Shown: positions 8,339 to 17,708, numbered from the stretch's first letter. The stretch: DNA of 52,549 bases from an uncultured Arenicella sp. (GCA_937922925.1 CALAKU010000055.1:1-52549); one strand, 5' to 3'. Translations and numbers: made by a program. Notes: generated by a model from the letters alone, not told the origin.

Positions 8339-9667
8339 TTAAGGGTTGGATGCATGATATTGCTGTATTTCTTTGATCAAGGTGTCGAGAGTCGTCTCAC
8401 GAAAGCGGTATGGAACCTTACGATTAAACATAAAGACAAAACGATATTGAACTCGTGGCTGCGTATTTTTAAATTCGATGAAACCCGCATAACTGCGCAC
8501 TCCATCTAGGGTTCCCGTTTTGGCGTGAACAATCACATTGCGATCGGCGTGCTTAACTTTTTCTAACAGGGCCATATTCGGTTCTAAAGCTCTTAACACA
8601 TCGTCAATCTGCCTTGCGCTAAGGCGATTCTTTCTGGACAAGCCAGCGCCCTCTTCGATTGAAAAGCTCGCCCACTCAAAATGCGATTTCAGTGCTGTTT
8701 CCGCCCATTGTTGGGCGGCCATAAAATTCGTCTGACTGCGCCCAGGTTGTTCCGCGAGGTTGAGAAACACCTGATTGGCAATAAAATTATTTGAATACAA
8801 TAAGGCGCCAGCCAAGACCTTATCGAGCAGGTTTTGATTGGAATGCCGATAAAGCGGTTTTACGTCGCCCGCAAAAGACTGATTAATCTCTATATCTAAC
8901 TCGCCTAAACCAAGCTTGGCCGCTAGTAATTCAGCAAAATACCGTTGGGCATTGTTACTCGTCTCTAGGTTTATGCGCTCTTTGTTTAAACGCATTCGAC
9001 TGGACAGGCTACGCGCCAAAGGCGTAATCGGGGTCTGCGCTTCGGCACTTAAAACTTTGCCCGATAGCTTTTGCAGATACACCGTATTAAAGTTGGCAGA
9101 GACTGCCGACAATGGAGCATTGTAGGGGTCACTTACTGAAGTTCGGCCCGGTGCGGCTTCGATGGCAAACCACGAGGCGTCGACTTTAATATTGTTGATC
9201 GCTCCACAAAGCTGAGGCTTGAGCCTGGCCGCCAATCGATCCAACTCTTCTGAGGTTAACATCGGATCACCATAGCCTCTGACCCATAGCGTATTACCTA
9301 CGTGATAAAAGTCCGTATGAAAGCGATGACTCAAACCCCACTTTTGTATCGCTAAATAACTGGTCGCCAATTTACTTAGGGACGCCGGCACCAAGGGCAA
9401 ATCAGGCTGCCATTTGAGCAGTTGCCTTTCACTGCTCGCTTCGTTCGCCCTCGCATCAAAGCGAGTGACCAAGATGGCATCGCGGCTAGAGAGCTTGATG
9501 CTGTTTAAAAATGTTGGCTTTGGTGATAGAACGGGCTCAGCTTGAGCCTCGACAGCAAGCATTGATTGAGACAACACCTCAGACAACGAAAGTGTCGCCA
9601 AAAATAGTATAACCAAGCGTCGACTCAAAACACGATAGCCTATATTGATAAAGGGTTTAGAAACCAT
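8339..9667 (-). CDS. dacB: PBP4-like D-alanyl-D-alanine carboxypeptidase/endopeptidase (peptidase S13)
   Basis: Periplasmic peptidoglycan hydrolase of the S13 family, which trims or cleaves D-Ala cross-links. An N-terminal signal peptide precedes the mature part, with a hydrophobic core about 18-30 and a possible AQA cleavage site near 43. The catalytic motifs are all present: SLSK (96-99, nucleophile Ser96), SNN (292-294) and KTG (383-385). The GYGDPMLTSE block near 131-140 is typical of DacB. Length 442 is a little shorter than E. coli PBP4 (477), consistent with a trimmed insert domain. It lies downstream of rsmI on the same strand with a 50-base gap. Confidence 0.9.
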   Translation of the reverse strand: MVSKPFINIGYRVLSRRLVILFLATLSLSEVLSQSMLAVEAQAEPVLSPKPTFLNSIKLSSRDAILVTRFDARANEASSERQLLKWQPDLPLVPASLSKLATSYLAIQKWGLSHRFHTDFYHVGNTLWVRGYGDPMLTSEELDRLAARLKPQLCGAINNIKVDASWFAIEAAPGRTSVSDPYNAPLSAVSANFNTVYLQKLSGKVLSAEAQTPITPLARSLSSRMRLNKERINLETSNNAQRYFAELLAAKLGLGELDIEINQSFAGDVKPLYRHSNQNLLDKVLAGALLYSNNFIANQVFLNLAEQPGRSQTNFMAAQQWAETALKSHFEWASFSIEEGAGLSRKNRLSARQIDDVLRALEPNMALLEKVKHADRNVIVHAKTGTLDGVRSYAGFIEFKNTQPRVQYRFVFMFNRKVPYRFRETTLDTLIKEIQQYHASNP

Positions 9668-9717
9668 ATTTCATGCAATTTTACGTGATTAAAAGTCCGC
9701 ACGGTTTTCGACTAACA

Positions 9718-10587
9718 TTAACTTTGGTCTTTCAAAGAGATAGCCAAGTCATACAGCGCATTCTTACGTCGCCCAGTAAGCTTGGCAGCGATGGTCGCCG
9801 CTTGTTTGGCGGGTAATTCGGCCAGCAGAATTCGCAGAGTCTGTTCGACATCGGCATCATTGGTTTTTGGCTTATCAACGCCTTTGATCAGCACCACAAA
9901 CTCGCCTTTTTGTTGATCAGCATCCGCTTCAATAGTAGTCAAAACGTCACTCGCTGGGCCTGATAAAACAGTTTCAAAGCGCTTAGTTAATTCACGAGCG
10001 ACAACAACAACTCGATCGGTTCCGAGCACTTCGACAATATCTCTAAGGCTGGCTTTAATGCGATGCGACGACTCCAAAACAATGCTTGTGCGCGATTCAC
10101 TTAAATAGTGCGTCAGAGCTGTGCGTCTGGCGGCGGATTTATTGGGTAAAAACCCGTCGTAGATAAATGCGTCGCTCGGCAATCCTGCAATAGAGAGCGC
10201 CGCGATAATTGAACTTGGCCCGGGTACCGACAAAATAGTGTGGTCCATCTCTCGTAAGCGGCTCACCATTACATAACCAGGGTCGCTAATCAGCGGCGTA
10301 CCCGCATCACTCACCAACGCCAAACTTTGGCCGCTCTCTAACTGCCGCGCCACCCAGTCTACCAGCTGGCTTTCATTGTGCTCATGACAAGACTTTAAGG
10401 CCGTATTAATGCCGTAGTGAGCCAACAATCGTTTAGTATGACGTGTGTCTTCGGCCAGAATAAGGTCGACTCGCTGAAGCACATCCAGTGCCCGGCCGCT
10501 GATGTCGCCTAGATTACCGATAGGCGTTGCGACAATGTATAAAGCGGTTAACTCTAACTGTGATGTTTTGCCTGTTGAGCTATTCAC
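9718..10587 (-). CDS. rsmI: 16S rRNA (cytidine(1402)-2'-O)-methyltransferase
   Basis: Methylates the ribose of C1402 in the decoding centre of 16S rRNA using SAM. The N-terminal LYIVATPIGNLGDISGRAL block and LAEDTRHT are family signatures, followed by SDAGTPLISDPG (SAM pocket) and PGPSSIIAAL. Length 289 matches the usual size. It is divergent from lpoA with 55 bases between, the same arrangement as in E. coli and many gammaproteobacteria. Confidence 0.97.
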   Translation of the reverse strand: MNSSTGKTSQLELTALYIVATPIGNLGDISGRALDVLQRVDLILAEDTRHTKRLLAHYGINTALKSCHEHNESQLVDWVARQLESGQSLALVSDAGTPLISDPGYVMVSRLREMDHTILSVPGPSSIIAALSIAGLPSDAFIYDGFLPNKSAARRTALTHYLSESRTSIVLESSHRIKASLRDIVEVLGTDRVVVVARELTKRFETVLSGPASDVLTTIEADADQQKGEFVVLIKGVDKPKTNDADVEQTLRILLAELPAKQAATIAAKLTGRRKNALYDLAISLKDQS

Positions 10588-10597
10588 TGGCTATACT
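10568..10597 (+). promoter_or_regulatory. Candidate sigma70 promoter for lpoA
   Basis: TTGCCT (10568-10573) and TATACT (10592-10597) are separated by 18 bases. The predicted start near 10604 would leave a leader of about 40 bases before the lpoA ATG. The element overlaps the 5' end of the divergent rsmI gene. Prediction from consensus match only. Confidence 0.35.
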
Positions 10598-10642
10598 CCG
10601 CCATGGGTAACGACCAAATAGAATAGTCGGAAACAAACAACA

Positions 10643-12748
10643 ATGCATGCACTATTACGCTGTCATACACATTCTCGCAATAAGCGTCATGGCTTACTCG
10701 CTGCTCTATTTGCAATGCTGTTGAGCGCATGCGCCAGCACGCCAGAACGCGTACCTGCAGATGTCTCCACGATTGATCTTAGCACCAGCAAGTCAGACAC
10801 CGCGCAAGACGTCGATGAGAGCTATGGAGGATCTATCCAGCCCACGATACACGCCCAAGAGCTGGATCGTGCTCGTTTTTATAGCTCACAAGCGCAAAGA
10901 GCCGAAGAGCCTTCGACCCGAATCGACGCCATACTCAGTGCCGCCGAATATTACATACAAGCCCAAGACTTTTCCTCAGCTGAAGAGCAACTCACACTGA
11001 TCTCTGGTCAACCTCTTATTCAAACCCAGTCTGATCGTGCCACTGTTATTCGCGCGTACATTGCCTATGATCGCAATCAATTACGCGATACCTTGGCGTT
11101 ACTACGCCCCTTATGGCAGCGGCGCAGCGAATTACCCGATACTAGCCAAGCAAACGACAAAATAAGCTCTGCACAACTACCTCGCTTTGCGGCACTAAGC
11201 ACCCAGCAAGTGGATGCTCTATTGCTTGGCTCTTTGGCCTATCAAAAGGCTGGTGATTTTGATTCGGCCGTTGCCGCACTGATTCAACGAGAGCGCGGTC
11301 TGGTAGGCGCTTCGCGTGCCGAGACCACGCGTTATATCTGGCAAGTTATTAATCGACTAGACCAAGACCAACGACACGCCATTATCAACACCTCTACAGA
11401 CCCTTTGGTTCGCAATCGAATTGAACAAAGCCTTGGCTCTCAAACCGGCGAGGCTGAACTTAAGGTACCGGAGTTCAATGAATGGCGAGACTGGCAAAGC
11501 GATTCTCTGAGCAATCAAAACCAAGAAATTTCAGCCACGTGGTCGACAGATTCGCCTCAGCAAATTGCGGTGTTATTACCCATGACGTCGCGCTTTAAAA
11601 AAGCCGCGCAAGCGATCAAAGAAGGAATGGAGTACGAGCACAAACAAAACCAAAGTTCCTTTCAGCCAAACTTGCAGTTTTACGACATCGGCGACGATCC
11701 ATTTAGCGTGGCCCAATATTACAATGCCGCGATTAACAATGGGGCCGATTTTGTAATTGGCCCATTAGGGCGAGACTACGCCAATCAACTAGCTGCGTAC
11801 AGTGAGCTTGGTCGCGTTGCGACAGTATTGCTCGGTGGTGACCAAGCTTTGCGCTCAAATGTGAGCCGATTCATTATTAGCCCCGAACAAGAAGGACTAC
11901 AAATCGCTGAGCAAGCTTGGCGAAATGGCCACTTGAGTGCCGCCGTCATTAAAACCGACAGTCGCACCAGCCGGCGCACCGTAGAGGCATTCAAAAAACG
12001 CTGGCTTGATCTTGGTGGGAAACTGGCTCAGGAAATCACCTATTCAGATTCGCAGTTTGATCATTCGGTTGAACTCAAACAAATGTTTGCGATCAATGAA
12101 AGTCAATATCGATTAAGCCGACTAAGCTCGGTGTTGGATTTTAAACCTAAATTTGCAGCCTATCAGCGCGCCGACATCGACTTTATCTTTATGTACGCCA
12201 ATGTCGAGGCGGCACGCTTATTGCGGCCACAGATTAATTTCTTTAGTGGCTCCAAGGTTCCGGTCTATGCACCCGCCAAGATTTACAACGGTGTTTCTGA
12301 TCCGGTCAACAATATGGATTTAAATCGAACTCGATTCCCCATCATGCCTTGGGTTTATCGCTCAGGCCAAGTTTCGCCTTACGCTGGGCAACTTAATAAC
12401 TTATTTGCCCTAGGCAGCGACGCCTATAATTTAGCGGCACAATACCAACAGCTCCGCGCGAATGATCAACTCGGATTTAATGGCCGAACTGGGCGGGTCT
12501 CGGTCACGCCGTCAGGCATGGTGTCGAGTAAACAGTTATGGGCACTATTTAAACAAGGCGAGGCCGTAGTAGACGAGAGATTGATAGAAGGTCGAGAGCT
12601 TGACATTCGCCCCGTGGGAGTGCCAAATAGTCGGCGTTTCATTAACCAAGGACGAAACAGTGAAAATGACTACAACCAGCAAACCTGGGATGCTGAAAAA
12701 GCGGCTCGGCGAACTCCTCAGCGCAGCAGCGACTCAAGCGAAAACTAA
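10643..12748 (+). CDS. lpoA: LpoA-like outer-membrane lipoprotein activator of PBP1a
   Basis: Outer-membrane lipoprotein of the LpoA/YraM family, which reaches through the periplasm to stimulate the synthase PBP1a. The N-terminus has basic residues, a hydrophobic stretch and the lipobox LSAC, putting the lipidated Cys near residue 30. The first half is helical TPR-like (about 75-280). The second half resembles periplasmic-binding-protein folds: IAVLLPMTSRFKKAAQAIKEG starts near 312, and DFVIGPLGRD follows. Length 701 is normal for the family. The context (rsmI upstream, yraN and dolP downstream) is the classic locus. The 3' end overlaps the start of yraN by 89 bases. Confidence 0.92.
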   Translation: MHALLRCHTHSRNKRHGLLAALFAMLLSACASTPERVPADVSTIDLSTSKSDTAQDVDESYGGSIQPTIHAQELDRARFYSSQAQRAEEPSTRIDAILSAAEYYIQAQDFSSAEEQLTLISGQPLIQTQSDRATVIRAYIAYDRNQLRDTLALLRPLWQRRSELPDTSQANDKISSAQLPRFAALSTQQVDALLLGSLAYQKAGDFDSAVAALIQRERGLVGASRAETTRYIWQVINRLDQDQRHAIINTSTDPLVRNRIEQSLGSQTGEAELKVPEFNEWRDWQSDSLSNQNQEISATWSTDSPQQIAVLLPMTSRFKKAAQAIKEGMEYEHKQNQSSFQPNLQFYDIGDDPFSVAQYYNAAINNGADFVIGPLGRDYANQLAAYSELGRVATVLLGGDQALRSNVSRFIISPEQEGLQIAEQAWRNGHLSAAVIKTDSRTSRRTVEAFKKRWLDLGGKLAQEITYSDSQFDHSVELKQMFAINESQYRLSRLSSVLDFKPKFAAYQRADIDFIFMYANVEAARLLRPQINFFSGSKVPVYAPAKIYNGVSDPVNNMDLNRTRFPIMPWVYRSGQVSPYAGQLNNLFALGSDAYNLAAQYQQLRANDQLGFNGRTGRVSVTPSGMVSSKQLWALFKQGEAVVDERLIEGRELDIRPVGVPNSRRFINQGRNSENDYNQQTWDAEKAARRTPQRSSDSSEN

Positions 12749-13199
12749 GACCAAAACAAAAACGAAAACTAGCGCAACTAGCCAAGAAAAAACTAAGTCA
12801 CCTAACTTGGCGCGAGCGAAAGTAGCCAAGCCACGCACAACAAAGCGTAAAACGGGCGACGACGCCGAAGAGATAGCCGCCGACTTTCTTTGCGCACAAG
12901 GCTTCACGCTAATCGAACGGAATTTTTTTTGTCGCTGCGGCGAGCTTGATCTAATTATGCTGGATAATCGCGGTGCATCTAAGGTGCTTGTTTTTGTTGA
13001 AGTGCGTTATCGTCGACACAGCGATTTTGGCGGTGGCCTAGAGAGCATCACTCCGCACAAGCAAGCGAAACTGCGACGTACCGCGCAACTGTATTTACTC
13101 AAGCATCGACAAAAAAACCCAAGCTGTCGATTTGACGTGATTTGCATCAGCGACAAACTTCAGGCGCCTAAAATAGAATGGCTCGAAAATGCCTTTTAG
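12660..13199 (+). CDS. yraN: YraN/UPF0102 family protein with a basic N-terminal extension
   Basis: Small protein of the UPF0102 family with a restriction-endonuclease-like (PD-D/EXK) fold and no firmly known role. The core begins near residue 62 (GDDAEE) and shows GELDLIML and VFVEVRYRR, the conserved nuclease-like residues. Start choice: GTG at 12660 has AAGGA at 12648-12652 with a seven-base spacing; the ATG at 12666 would be 13 bases away. This gives 179 residues. The first 60 or so are a Lys/Thr-rich tail containing a KTKTKT run, absent from the usual 120-residue family members. The tail is encoded where the gene overlaps lpoA and just after it, in a simple A-rich repeat. Confidence 0.88.
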   Translation: MKMTTTSKPGMLKKRLGELLSAAATQAKTKTKTKTKTSATSQEKTKSPNLARAKVAKPRTTKRKTGDDAEEIAADFLCAQGFTLIERNFFCRCGELDLIMLDNRGASKVLVFVEVRYRRHSDFGGGLESITPHKQAKLRRTAQLYLLKHRQKNPSCRFDVICISDKLQAPKIEWLENAF

Positions 13200-13433
13200 T
13201 TATTTTCAATTAATAGGCTTTATCAATACGCTAATTCTTGATCGACAAATTCAGGTAAAAAAAGATGGGTAAATCCGCTGGCCACGCGTTTTAATGACAA
13301 AAAAGTTAGCTGCTTGAATTACACTGTCTATGTAGATGACAATAAGGCCATGATTAAGGCGAGATAAACGCTCGCCCAGGGCTATAGACAAGCAATCGCT
13401 TACGACGATTGGCAATCAATCTAAGGTGACTTT

Positions 13434-14078
13434 ATGCAAATGATTCGCTCCTTGAAGGCAACACAAACTTTTGTTCAAACACAAAAGCAAAACCTCGCCG
13501 CATTAAAAGCTCGTTCTTTACTGACATTGAGCACCCTATTGTTGCTGACTGGCTGTGTAACCGCCCTCGTTGCAGGCGCGGCGATTGTCACGGTCGATAT
13601 CTTGCATGATCGCCGTACCGTTGGCGAGTACATCGATGATGGTGCAATCGAACTCACTGCAAGAAACATCTTGGTTTCAACACCTGAAATTCGAAAAGCC
13701 GCACATGTCAAACCTCAGTCGTGGAATGGCATCTTGCTGATTACCGGCGAAATAGATGATGAGTCGCTTAAGCCTCAACTTATTTCTAAGTTTCAAGACA
13801 TACAAGGCGTTCGGCAATTGATTGATGAAACCACGATTACGGGTAAGTCAAAACTTGGCACACGTGCCAATGATGCTTGGATCGCAAACAAAGTCAAAAG
13901 TCGGCTGGTGTTGAAAACTGGCTTAAAAGCCAACCGCGTAAAAGTGGTCACTACCCGGGGCAGTGTGTATTTAATGGGCATTGTCACTCAAGACGAAGCC
14001 GAGAAGGCGACCGAATTGGCGCGTAGCGTGCGCGGAGTTAAGCGCGTGGTTAAAGTATTCGAGTACACAGCTAGCTAA
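13434..14078 (+). CDS. dolP: DolP/YraP-like outer-membrane lipoprotein with two BON domains
   Basis: Lipoprotein of 214 residues that in E. coli supports outer-membrane integrity and the BAM machinery. After an unusually long 30-residue positive region come a hydrophobic stretch and the lipobox LLTGC (Cys41). Two BON domains follow: about 64-130 and 140-212, the second with [16 protein letters not shown] and a C-terminal VKVFEY strand. AAGGTGA lies four bases before the ATG. The long n-region could mean a downstream start, but no better-placed codon is evident. The preceding 234-base gap holds an imperfect hairpin (13358-13376) and no gene. Confidence 0.9.
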   Translation: MQMIRSLKATQTFVQTQKQNLAALKARSLLTLSTLLLLTGCVTALVAGAAIVTVDILHDRRTVGEYIDDGAIELTARNILVSTPEIRKAAHVKPQSWNGILLITGEIDDESLKPQLISKFQDIQGVRQLIDETTITGKSKLGTRANDAWIANKVKSRLVLKTGLKANRVKVVTTRGSVYLMGIVTQDEAEKATELARSVRGVKRVVKVFEYTAS

Positions 14079-14082
14079 TAAA

Positions 14083-14571
14083 GTGCTTATTCTCGGGGAA
14101 TCCAAAGTAATTGAGGTTGGTAGCTCCCAAGATCAAATCCTTGATCACATCGCCGACCTCGCTAAGCCAATCGTATTTACCAATGGCTGTTTTGACATAC
14201 TGCATCGGGGCCACGTTCGCTATCTTGAACAAGCAAGACAACTCGGGGCATCGCTTATTGTTGGAGTTAATTCCGATGACTCGGTAAAACGGCTCGGCAA
14301 AGGAGATGACCGGCCAATTAATAGTCTAGACGATAGGATGGCCGTGCTAGCCGCCCTCTCGTGTATTGATGCAGTAGTGAGCTTTGATGAGGACACTCCC
14401 CTGTCTTTGATTACCCTAATCCAACCAGATCATTTGGTTAAGGGCGGAGACTGGCCTATAGACAGCATTGTGGGCCATGATTTCGTTCAAGCCAATGGTG
14501 GTCAGGTGCATTCCATCACGTTTGAGTTCGACCGCTCGACAACCACACTGATCGACAAAATTCGTGCCTAA
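14083..14571 (+). CDS. rfaE2: D-glycero-beta-D-manno-heptose 1-phosphate adenylyltransferase, stand-alone domain
   Basis: Adds AMP to heptose 1-phosphate in the ADP-heptose pathway for the LPS inner core. The sequence matches the C-terminal half of fused E. coli Hld[14 protein letters not shown] (32-44, with the HxGH nucleotidyltransferase motif His41/His44), [10 protein letters not shown], and LVKGGDW near 118-124. Only the adenylyltransferase domain is present, so the kinase (RfaE1) must be encoded elsewhere. The start is GTG at 14083, four bases after the dolP stop; further in-frame codons upstream lie inside dolP. This gives 162 residues. No clear Shine-Dalgarno is visible, suggesting translational coupling to dolP. 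Confidence 0.92.
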   Translation: MLILGESKVIEVGSSQDQILDHIADLAKPIVFTNGCFDILHRGHVRYLEQARQLGASLIVGVNSDDSVKRLGKGDDRPINSLDDRMAVLAALSCIDAVVSFDEDTPLSLITLIQPDHLVKGGDWPIDSIVGHDFVQANGGQVHSITFEFDRSTTTLIDKIRA

Positions 14572-14588
14572 ATTTGATGTAAGTGTGT

Positions 14589-15878
14589 TTAGTCAACTTC
14601 ATTGAGTTTGGCGATCTCCGCTTTCTTTTGGGCGTCAATCTCTGAAAAATAGTGGTAGATAAACTGGCGAGCAACATAGGCGCTACGCACATACCATTTT
14701 TCTTTATTGATGATCAGCGACGCATAGGCCACGGTACGACCGTCCTTTTCGGCATAGCCAACAAACCAGTCATGACGCCCCCTTGGTGATAGCCCAGTGA
14801 GCGAACCGGTTTTGCCACCAATTTCCATATCGCGATAAACTCGATAGCGATTTAAACCGGTAAACGATTTACGCGCCGAACCAATCCGCGTCGTCGCGCG
14901 CATAAGCTTGCGTAACTGCTTGGCCGATTCAGGTTTGATGATTTGGCGTTCGCTGGCGTCATCGTTTTGATGTTGATATAACACTTGGCCTTGCGAATCG
15001 CGCACGCTGTCGACCATATAAGGGACAACATGCTTGCCATTATTCGCGATAGTGGCTGCAATTTGCGCGGCGTGAATTGGGCTCAAGGTTACATCTCGTG
15101 TGTAACCAGAGGCCGCTTCAGCCACCGACCATTGATCGGAAAGATCGAGGCGAATCATTGATGGGGGTAATCTAAAATCGCTGTCTAAGGCTTGATCAAA
15201 CCCGAATCGCCTGGCGTACTCATGCAGCCTTGAACCGCCCACATCAAACACACCAACTCGACCAAACACAGCGTTGACCGATTTGGCAAACGATTCTTCA
15301 AAGGTTGGGTTGCGAGTCCACTTAGTGGTTTTGTGGCTCAATACCTGCTTTTTATAAAGAGACGTCGACTTTCCATTAAAAGGGATAACCGTGCCCGGCC
15401 CAACCACTCCAGTATCCAAACCTGCGGCCGCGGTAATAACCTTGAACACTGACGCGGCAGGATAGTCGGCCCGCATTACCAAGTTATCCCATTGCTCCTG
15501 AGCCTTAATAAAACTGCTTAGATTTAAAATAGCCCCGCTCTCAACATCAATCGCAACAAAACACGCGTAATCTGGCTGATACTTTAGATATACCTCGGCC
15601 ATGTCCTTGTGAACTTGCGGGTCGAAGGTGTAATCAATACGCCCCGGCAATTTCCGACCCGTGGCGTCAGTGAATTCCAAGCGATTTGGAAAACGATTAT
15701 GAAGCGCTTCTTGGGTAACGGCATCCGCAACCTGTTCACGCGTAAGTTGGTTACTCGCTTGCGCCGTATACGTCAAAGCAGACAATGGCAATACTAGCAA
15801 CGTAAGAAACAGCCAAGATAAAGGCAATGCTGCCAATGCGGAAATTCGTTTGGCTACGTTCAAGTCAGATATGAGCAT
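14589..15878 (-). CDS. Penicillin-binding transpeptidase-domain protein
   Basis: Secreted or periplasmic acyl-transferase of the penicillin-binding family. With the start at 15878 it has 429 residues, beginning with a signal peptide (Lys/Arg near 10-11, hydrophobic 13-36, AQA-S cleavage site near 41). The catalytic triad motifs are SVFK (143-146), SVN (200-202) and KTG (356-358). There is no transglycosylase domain and no PASTA or dimerisation module, so this is a minimal transpeptidase-type PBP; it may be a cross-linking or beta-lactam-responsive enzyme. The frame stays open to 16028 inside rppH, but that extension reads over rppH and breaks the signal peptide, so I reject it. It follows rppH by seven bases on the same strand. 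Confidence 0.86.
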   Translation of the reverse strand: MLISDLNVAKRISALAALPLSWLFLTLLVLPLSALTYTAQASNQLTREQVADAVTQEALHNRFPNRLEFTDATGRKLPGRIDYTFDPQVHKDMAEVYLKYQPDYACFVAIDVESGAILNLSSFIKAQEQWDNLVMRADYPAASVFKVITAAAGLDTGVVGPGTVIPFNGKSTSLYKKQVLSHKTTKWTRNPTFEESFAKSVNAVFGRVGVFDVGGSRLHEYARRFGFDQALDSDFRLPPSMIRLDLSDQWSVAEAASGYTRDVTLSPIHAAQIAATIANNGKHVVPYMVDSVRDSQGQVLYQHQNDDASERQIIKPESAKQLRKLMRATTRIGSARKSFTGLNRYRVYRDMEIGGKTGSLTGLSPRGRHDWFVGYAEKDGRTVAYASLIINKEKWYVRSAYVARQFIYHYFSEIDAQKKAEIAKLNEVD

Positions 15879-15885
15879 AAAGGGG

Positions 15886-16407
15886 TTAATTGCTAGGGAG
15901 GAATTCGCCCAATTCGCTAAGTGCTTGGCGATAAACTGAGCGTTTAAAATCCACAATATTAGAAATCGCATGATTAGCATCAACCCAGCACCACGAGTCG
16001 AACTCGGGAGTTTCGGGGCCAGCTGCAAGATTCACAGCAGAATCGTCGTCGGTCAATTCCAATAAAAACCAAACCTGTTTTTGACCTCGAAATCGATTCC
16101 TGTTGCGCCCGAAGTTTTTACCCCGACGTTGATTACGAAGCAAGCGATCTGGCAAATCGTAATGTAACCAGTTCTTGGTATGCGCCACGATACGAACCTG
16201 GTCTTCGTCCAAGCCCGTTTCTTCTCGTAACTCGCGGTACATGGCCTCTACGAGGCTTTCGTTCTTACTGACGCCTCCTTGTGGAAACTGCCAGCCATCA
16301 CGATTAATACGCCGAGCCCAGAAGACTTTGCCGTCGCCATTGCTAATAATTATCCCCACATTCGGGCGATAACCATCATTGGCAAAGATTGGTTCGAAAT
16401 TTTGCAT
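15886..16407 (-). CDS. rppH: RNA pyrophosphohydrolase (Nudix)
   Basis: Removes pyrophosphate from 5' triphosphate mRNA ends, starting RNase E-dependent decay. The Nudix box is complete at residues 44-66 (GGVSKNE, then REL-REETGL). GYRPNVGIII near the N-terminus and GWQFPQGG are hallmark RppH segments. The length of 173 residues is typical. The C-terminal half contains a basic Arg/Asn-rich insert (about 98-113). It is divergent from the HAD hydrolase with 90 bases between. Confidence 0.95.
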   Translation of the reverse strand: MQNFEPIFANDGYRPNVGIIISNGDGKVFWARRINRDGWQFPQGGVSKNESLVEAMYRELREETGLDEDQVRIVAHTKNWLHYDLPDRLLRNQRRGKNFGRNRNRFRGQKQVWFLLELTDDDSAVNLAAGPETPEFDSWCWVDANHAISNIVDFKRSVYRQALSELGEFLPSN

Positions 16408-16497
16408 TCCGTATTTTCACTTATGACGCAAAACTGTCTGATAAGTTCATTATAATCAAAGCGCAGCTTTCTGCACAATTTTACCGGGAGGGCCGAC

Positions 16498-17145
16498 GTG
16501 CCACTGGCTTTATTTGATTTAGACAATACCCTACTCAATGGCGACAGCGACCATGCTTGGGGAATTTATTTGGCAGAACAAGGGATTGTCGACGCCGAAG
16601 AACAAACCGCCAAACAAGACTATTTTTATGAACAGTATGTCGCTGGATCTCTCGACATATATGAATTTTGCGAATACCAATTTCAAGTTCTGCGTGAAAA
16701 CTCTCTAGAACAACTGCAAAAATGGCGCGCTGATTTTTTAGCCGAGGTTATTGAGCCAATGATCATCAGCGGCAAACCTGAGCTAGTTGAACGCCACCGA
16801 GACGCAGGCGACACCTTGGTGATTATTACGGCGACCAACGACTTCATTACCGCACCGATAGCCAAACGACTCGGCGTGGACCATTTGATTGCAACCAAAG
16901 CGCAATTCAATGGCCAAAGCTATACCGGCAAGGTTGAAGGCGTACCCAGCTTTCAGCAAGGCAAGGTAGAGCGCCTTGAAGAATGGATGGCGGCTAATTG
17001 CGCCTCACTGCAAGACAGTGTTTTTTACAGCGATTCGTACAATGACTTACCACTGCTTGAAGCCGCAACCACAGCGGTTGCGGTAACGCCCGACGACAAA
17101 CTTCGCGCTCATGCCAAGGCTTTTCACTGGGCAATCATCGACTAA
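16498..17145 (+). CDS. HAD family IB hydrolase (SerB-like phosphatase)
   Basis: Phosphatase of the HAD superfamily, subfamily IB, 215 residues. Motif I is FDLDNTLL with nucleophile Asp7 and Asp9; motif II is IITATND; the motif III/IV region is FYSDSYNDLPLLE. The start is GTG at 16498, supported by GGGAGG at 16486-16491 six bases upstream. Members act on phosphoserine-like or histidinol-phosphate-like substrates; the actual substrate cannot be assigned. It is divergent from rppH. Confidence 0.9.
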   Translation: MPLALFDLDNTLLNGDSDHAWGIYLAEQGIVDAEEQTAKQDYFYEQYVAGSLDIYEFCEYQFQVLRENSLEQLQKWRADFLAEVIEPMIISGKPELVERHRDAGDTLVIITATNDFITAPIAKRLGVDHLIATKAQFNGQSYTGKVEGVPSFQQGKVERLEEWMAANCASLQDSVFYSDSYNDLPLLEAATTAVAVTPDDKLRAHAKAFHWAIID

Positions 17146-17243
17146 ATTTAAAATTCACTATGAGCTGACTATGACAGTCTATGATCACCGATCAAATTTA
17201 GCTCGACCCCAAACATATTCAAAAGTAATACACAGGCAATTAA

Positions 17244-17708
17244 ATGAGCATAAGCATTGGCGACACCATTCCAGACTTGAACGTTGCAACAACGCAAAAC
17301 GAAAACCTGGCCCTATCATCATTAAAGGGTAACAAACTGGTTTTGTATTTTTACCCTAAGGACAATACACCTGGATGCACAACCCAAGGTCAGCAGTTCC
17401 GTGATGCGTACAATGATTTCCAAGCTGCTGGCTGCGTGATACTCGGAGTATCCAGAGAGAGTTTGAAGTCGCATCAAAACTTCATCAACAAACATGAATT
17501 TCCATTTGATTTAATCTCAGATCCAGATGAAGTGCTTTGCAAGGCGATGGACGTCATCAAAGAAAAGAGCATGTATGGCAAAACCTATCTTGGCATTGAA
17601 CGCAGCACTTTTATTTTTGACGATCAAGCCAAACTTCGTTACGAGTTACGCAAAGTTAAAGTCAAAGGGCACGTGGATGAAGTGCTTGGCTTAGTAAAAA
17701 CACTTTAA
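17244..17708 (+). CDS. bcp: Bcp-type peroxiredoxin (thiol peroxidase)
   Basis: Reduces hydroperoxides using thioredoxin. The peroxidatic cysteine is Cys45 in YPKDNTPGCTTQG, the Bcp/PrxQ motif. In E. coli Bcp the partner resolving cysteine lies five residues later; here that position is Gln50, so any resolving cysteine must be another one (there is one in AAGCVILG and one in VLCKAMD) or the enzyme works as a 1-Cys type. The YGKTYLGIERSTFIFD block is also typical. Length 154 is normal. It is convergent with the glutathione transferase gene. Confidence 0.94.
   Translation: MSISIGDTIPDLNVATTQNENLALSSLKGNKLVLYFYPKDNTPGCTTQGQQFRDAYNDFQAAGCVILGVSRESLKSHQNFINKHEFPFDLISDPDEVLCKAMDVIKEKSMYGKTYLGIERSTFIFDDQAKLRYELRKVKVKGHVDEVLGLVKTL

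Noticed and set aside
13358-13376. Hairpin GGCGAG/CTCGCC upstream of dolP
   Set aside because: No T-run follows, so it is not a terminator, and six base pairs can occur by chance; no regulatory role can be supported.
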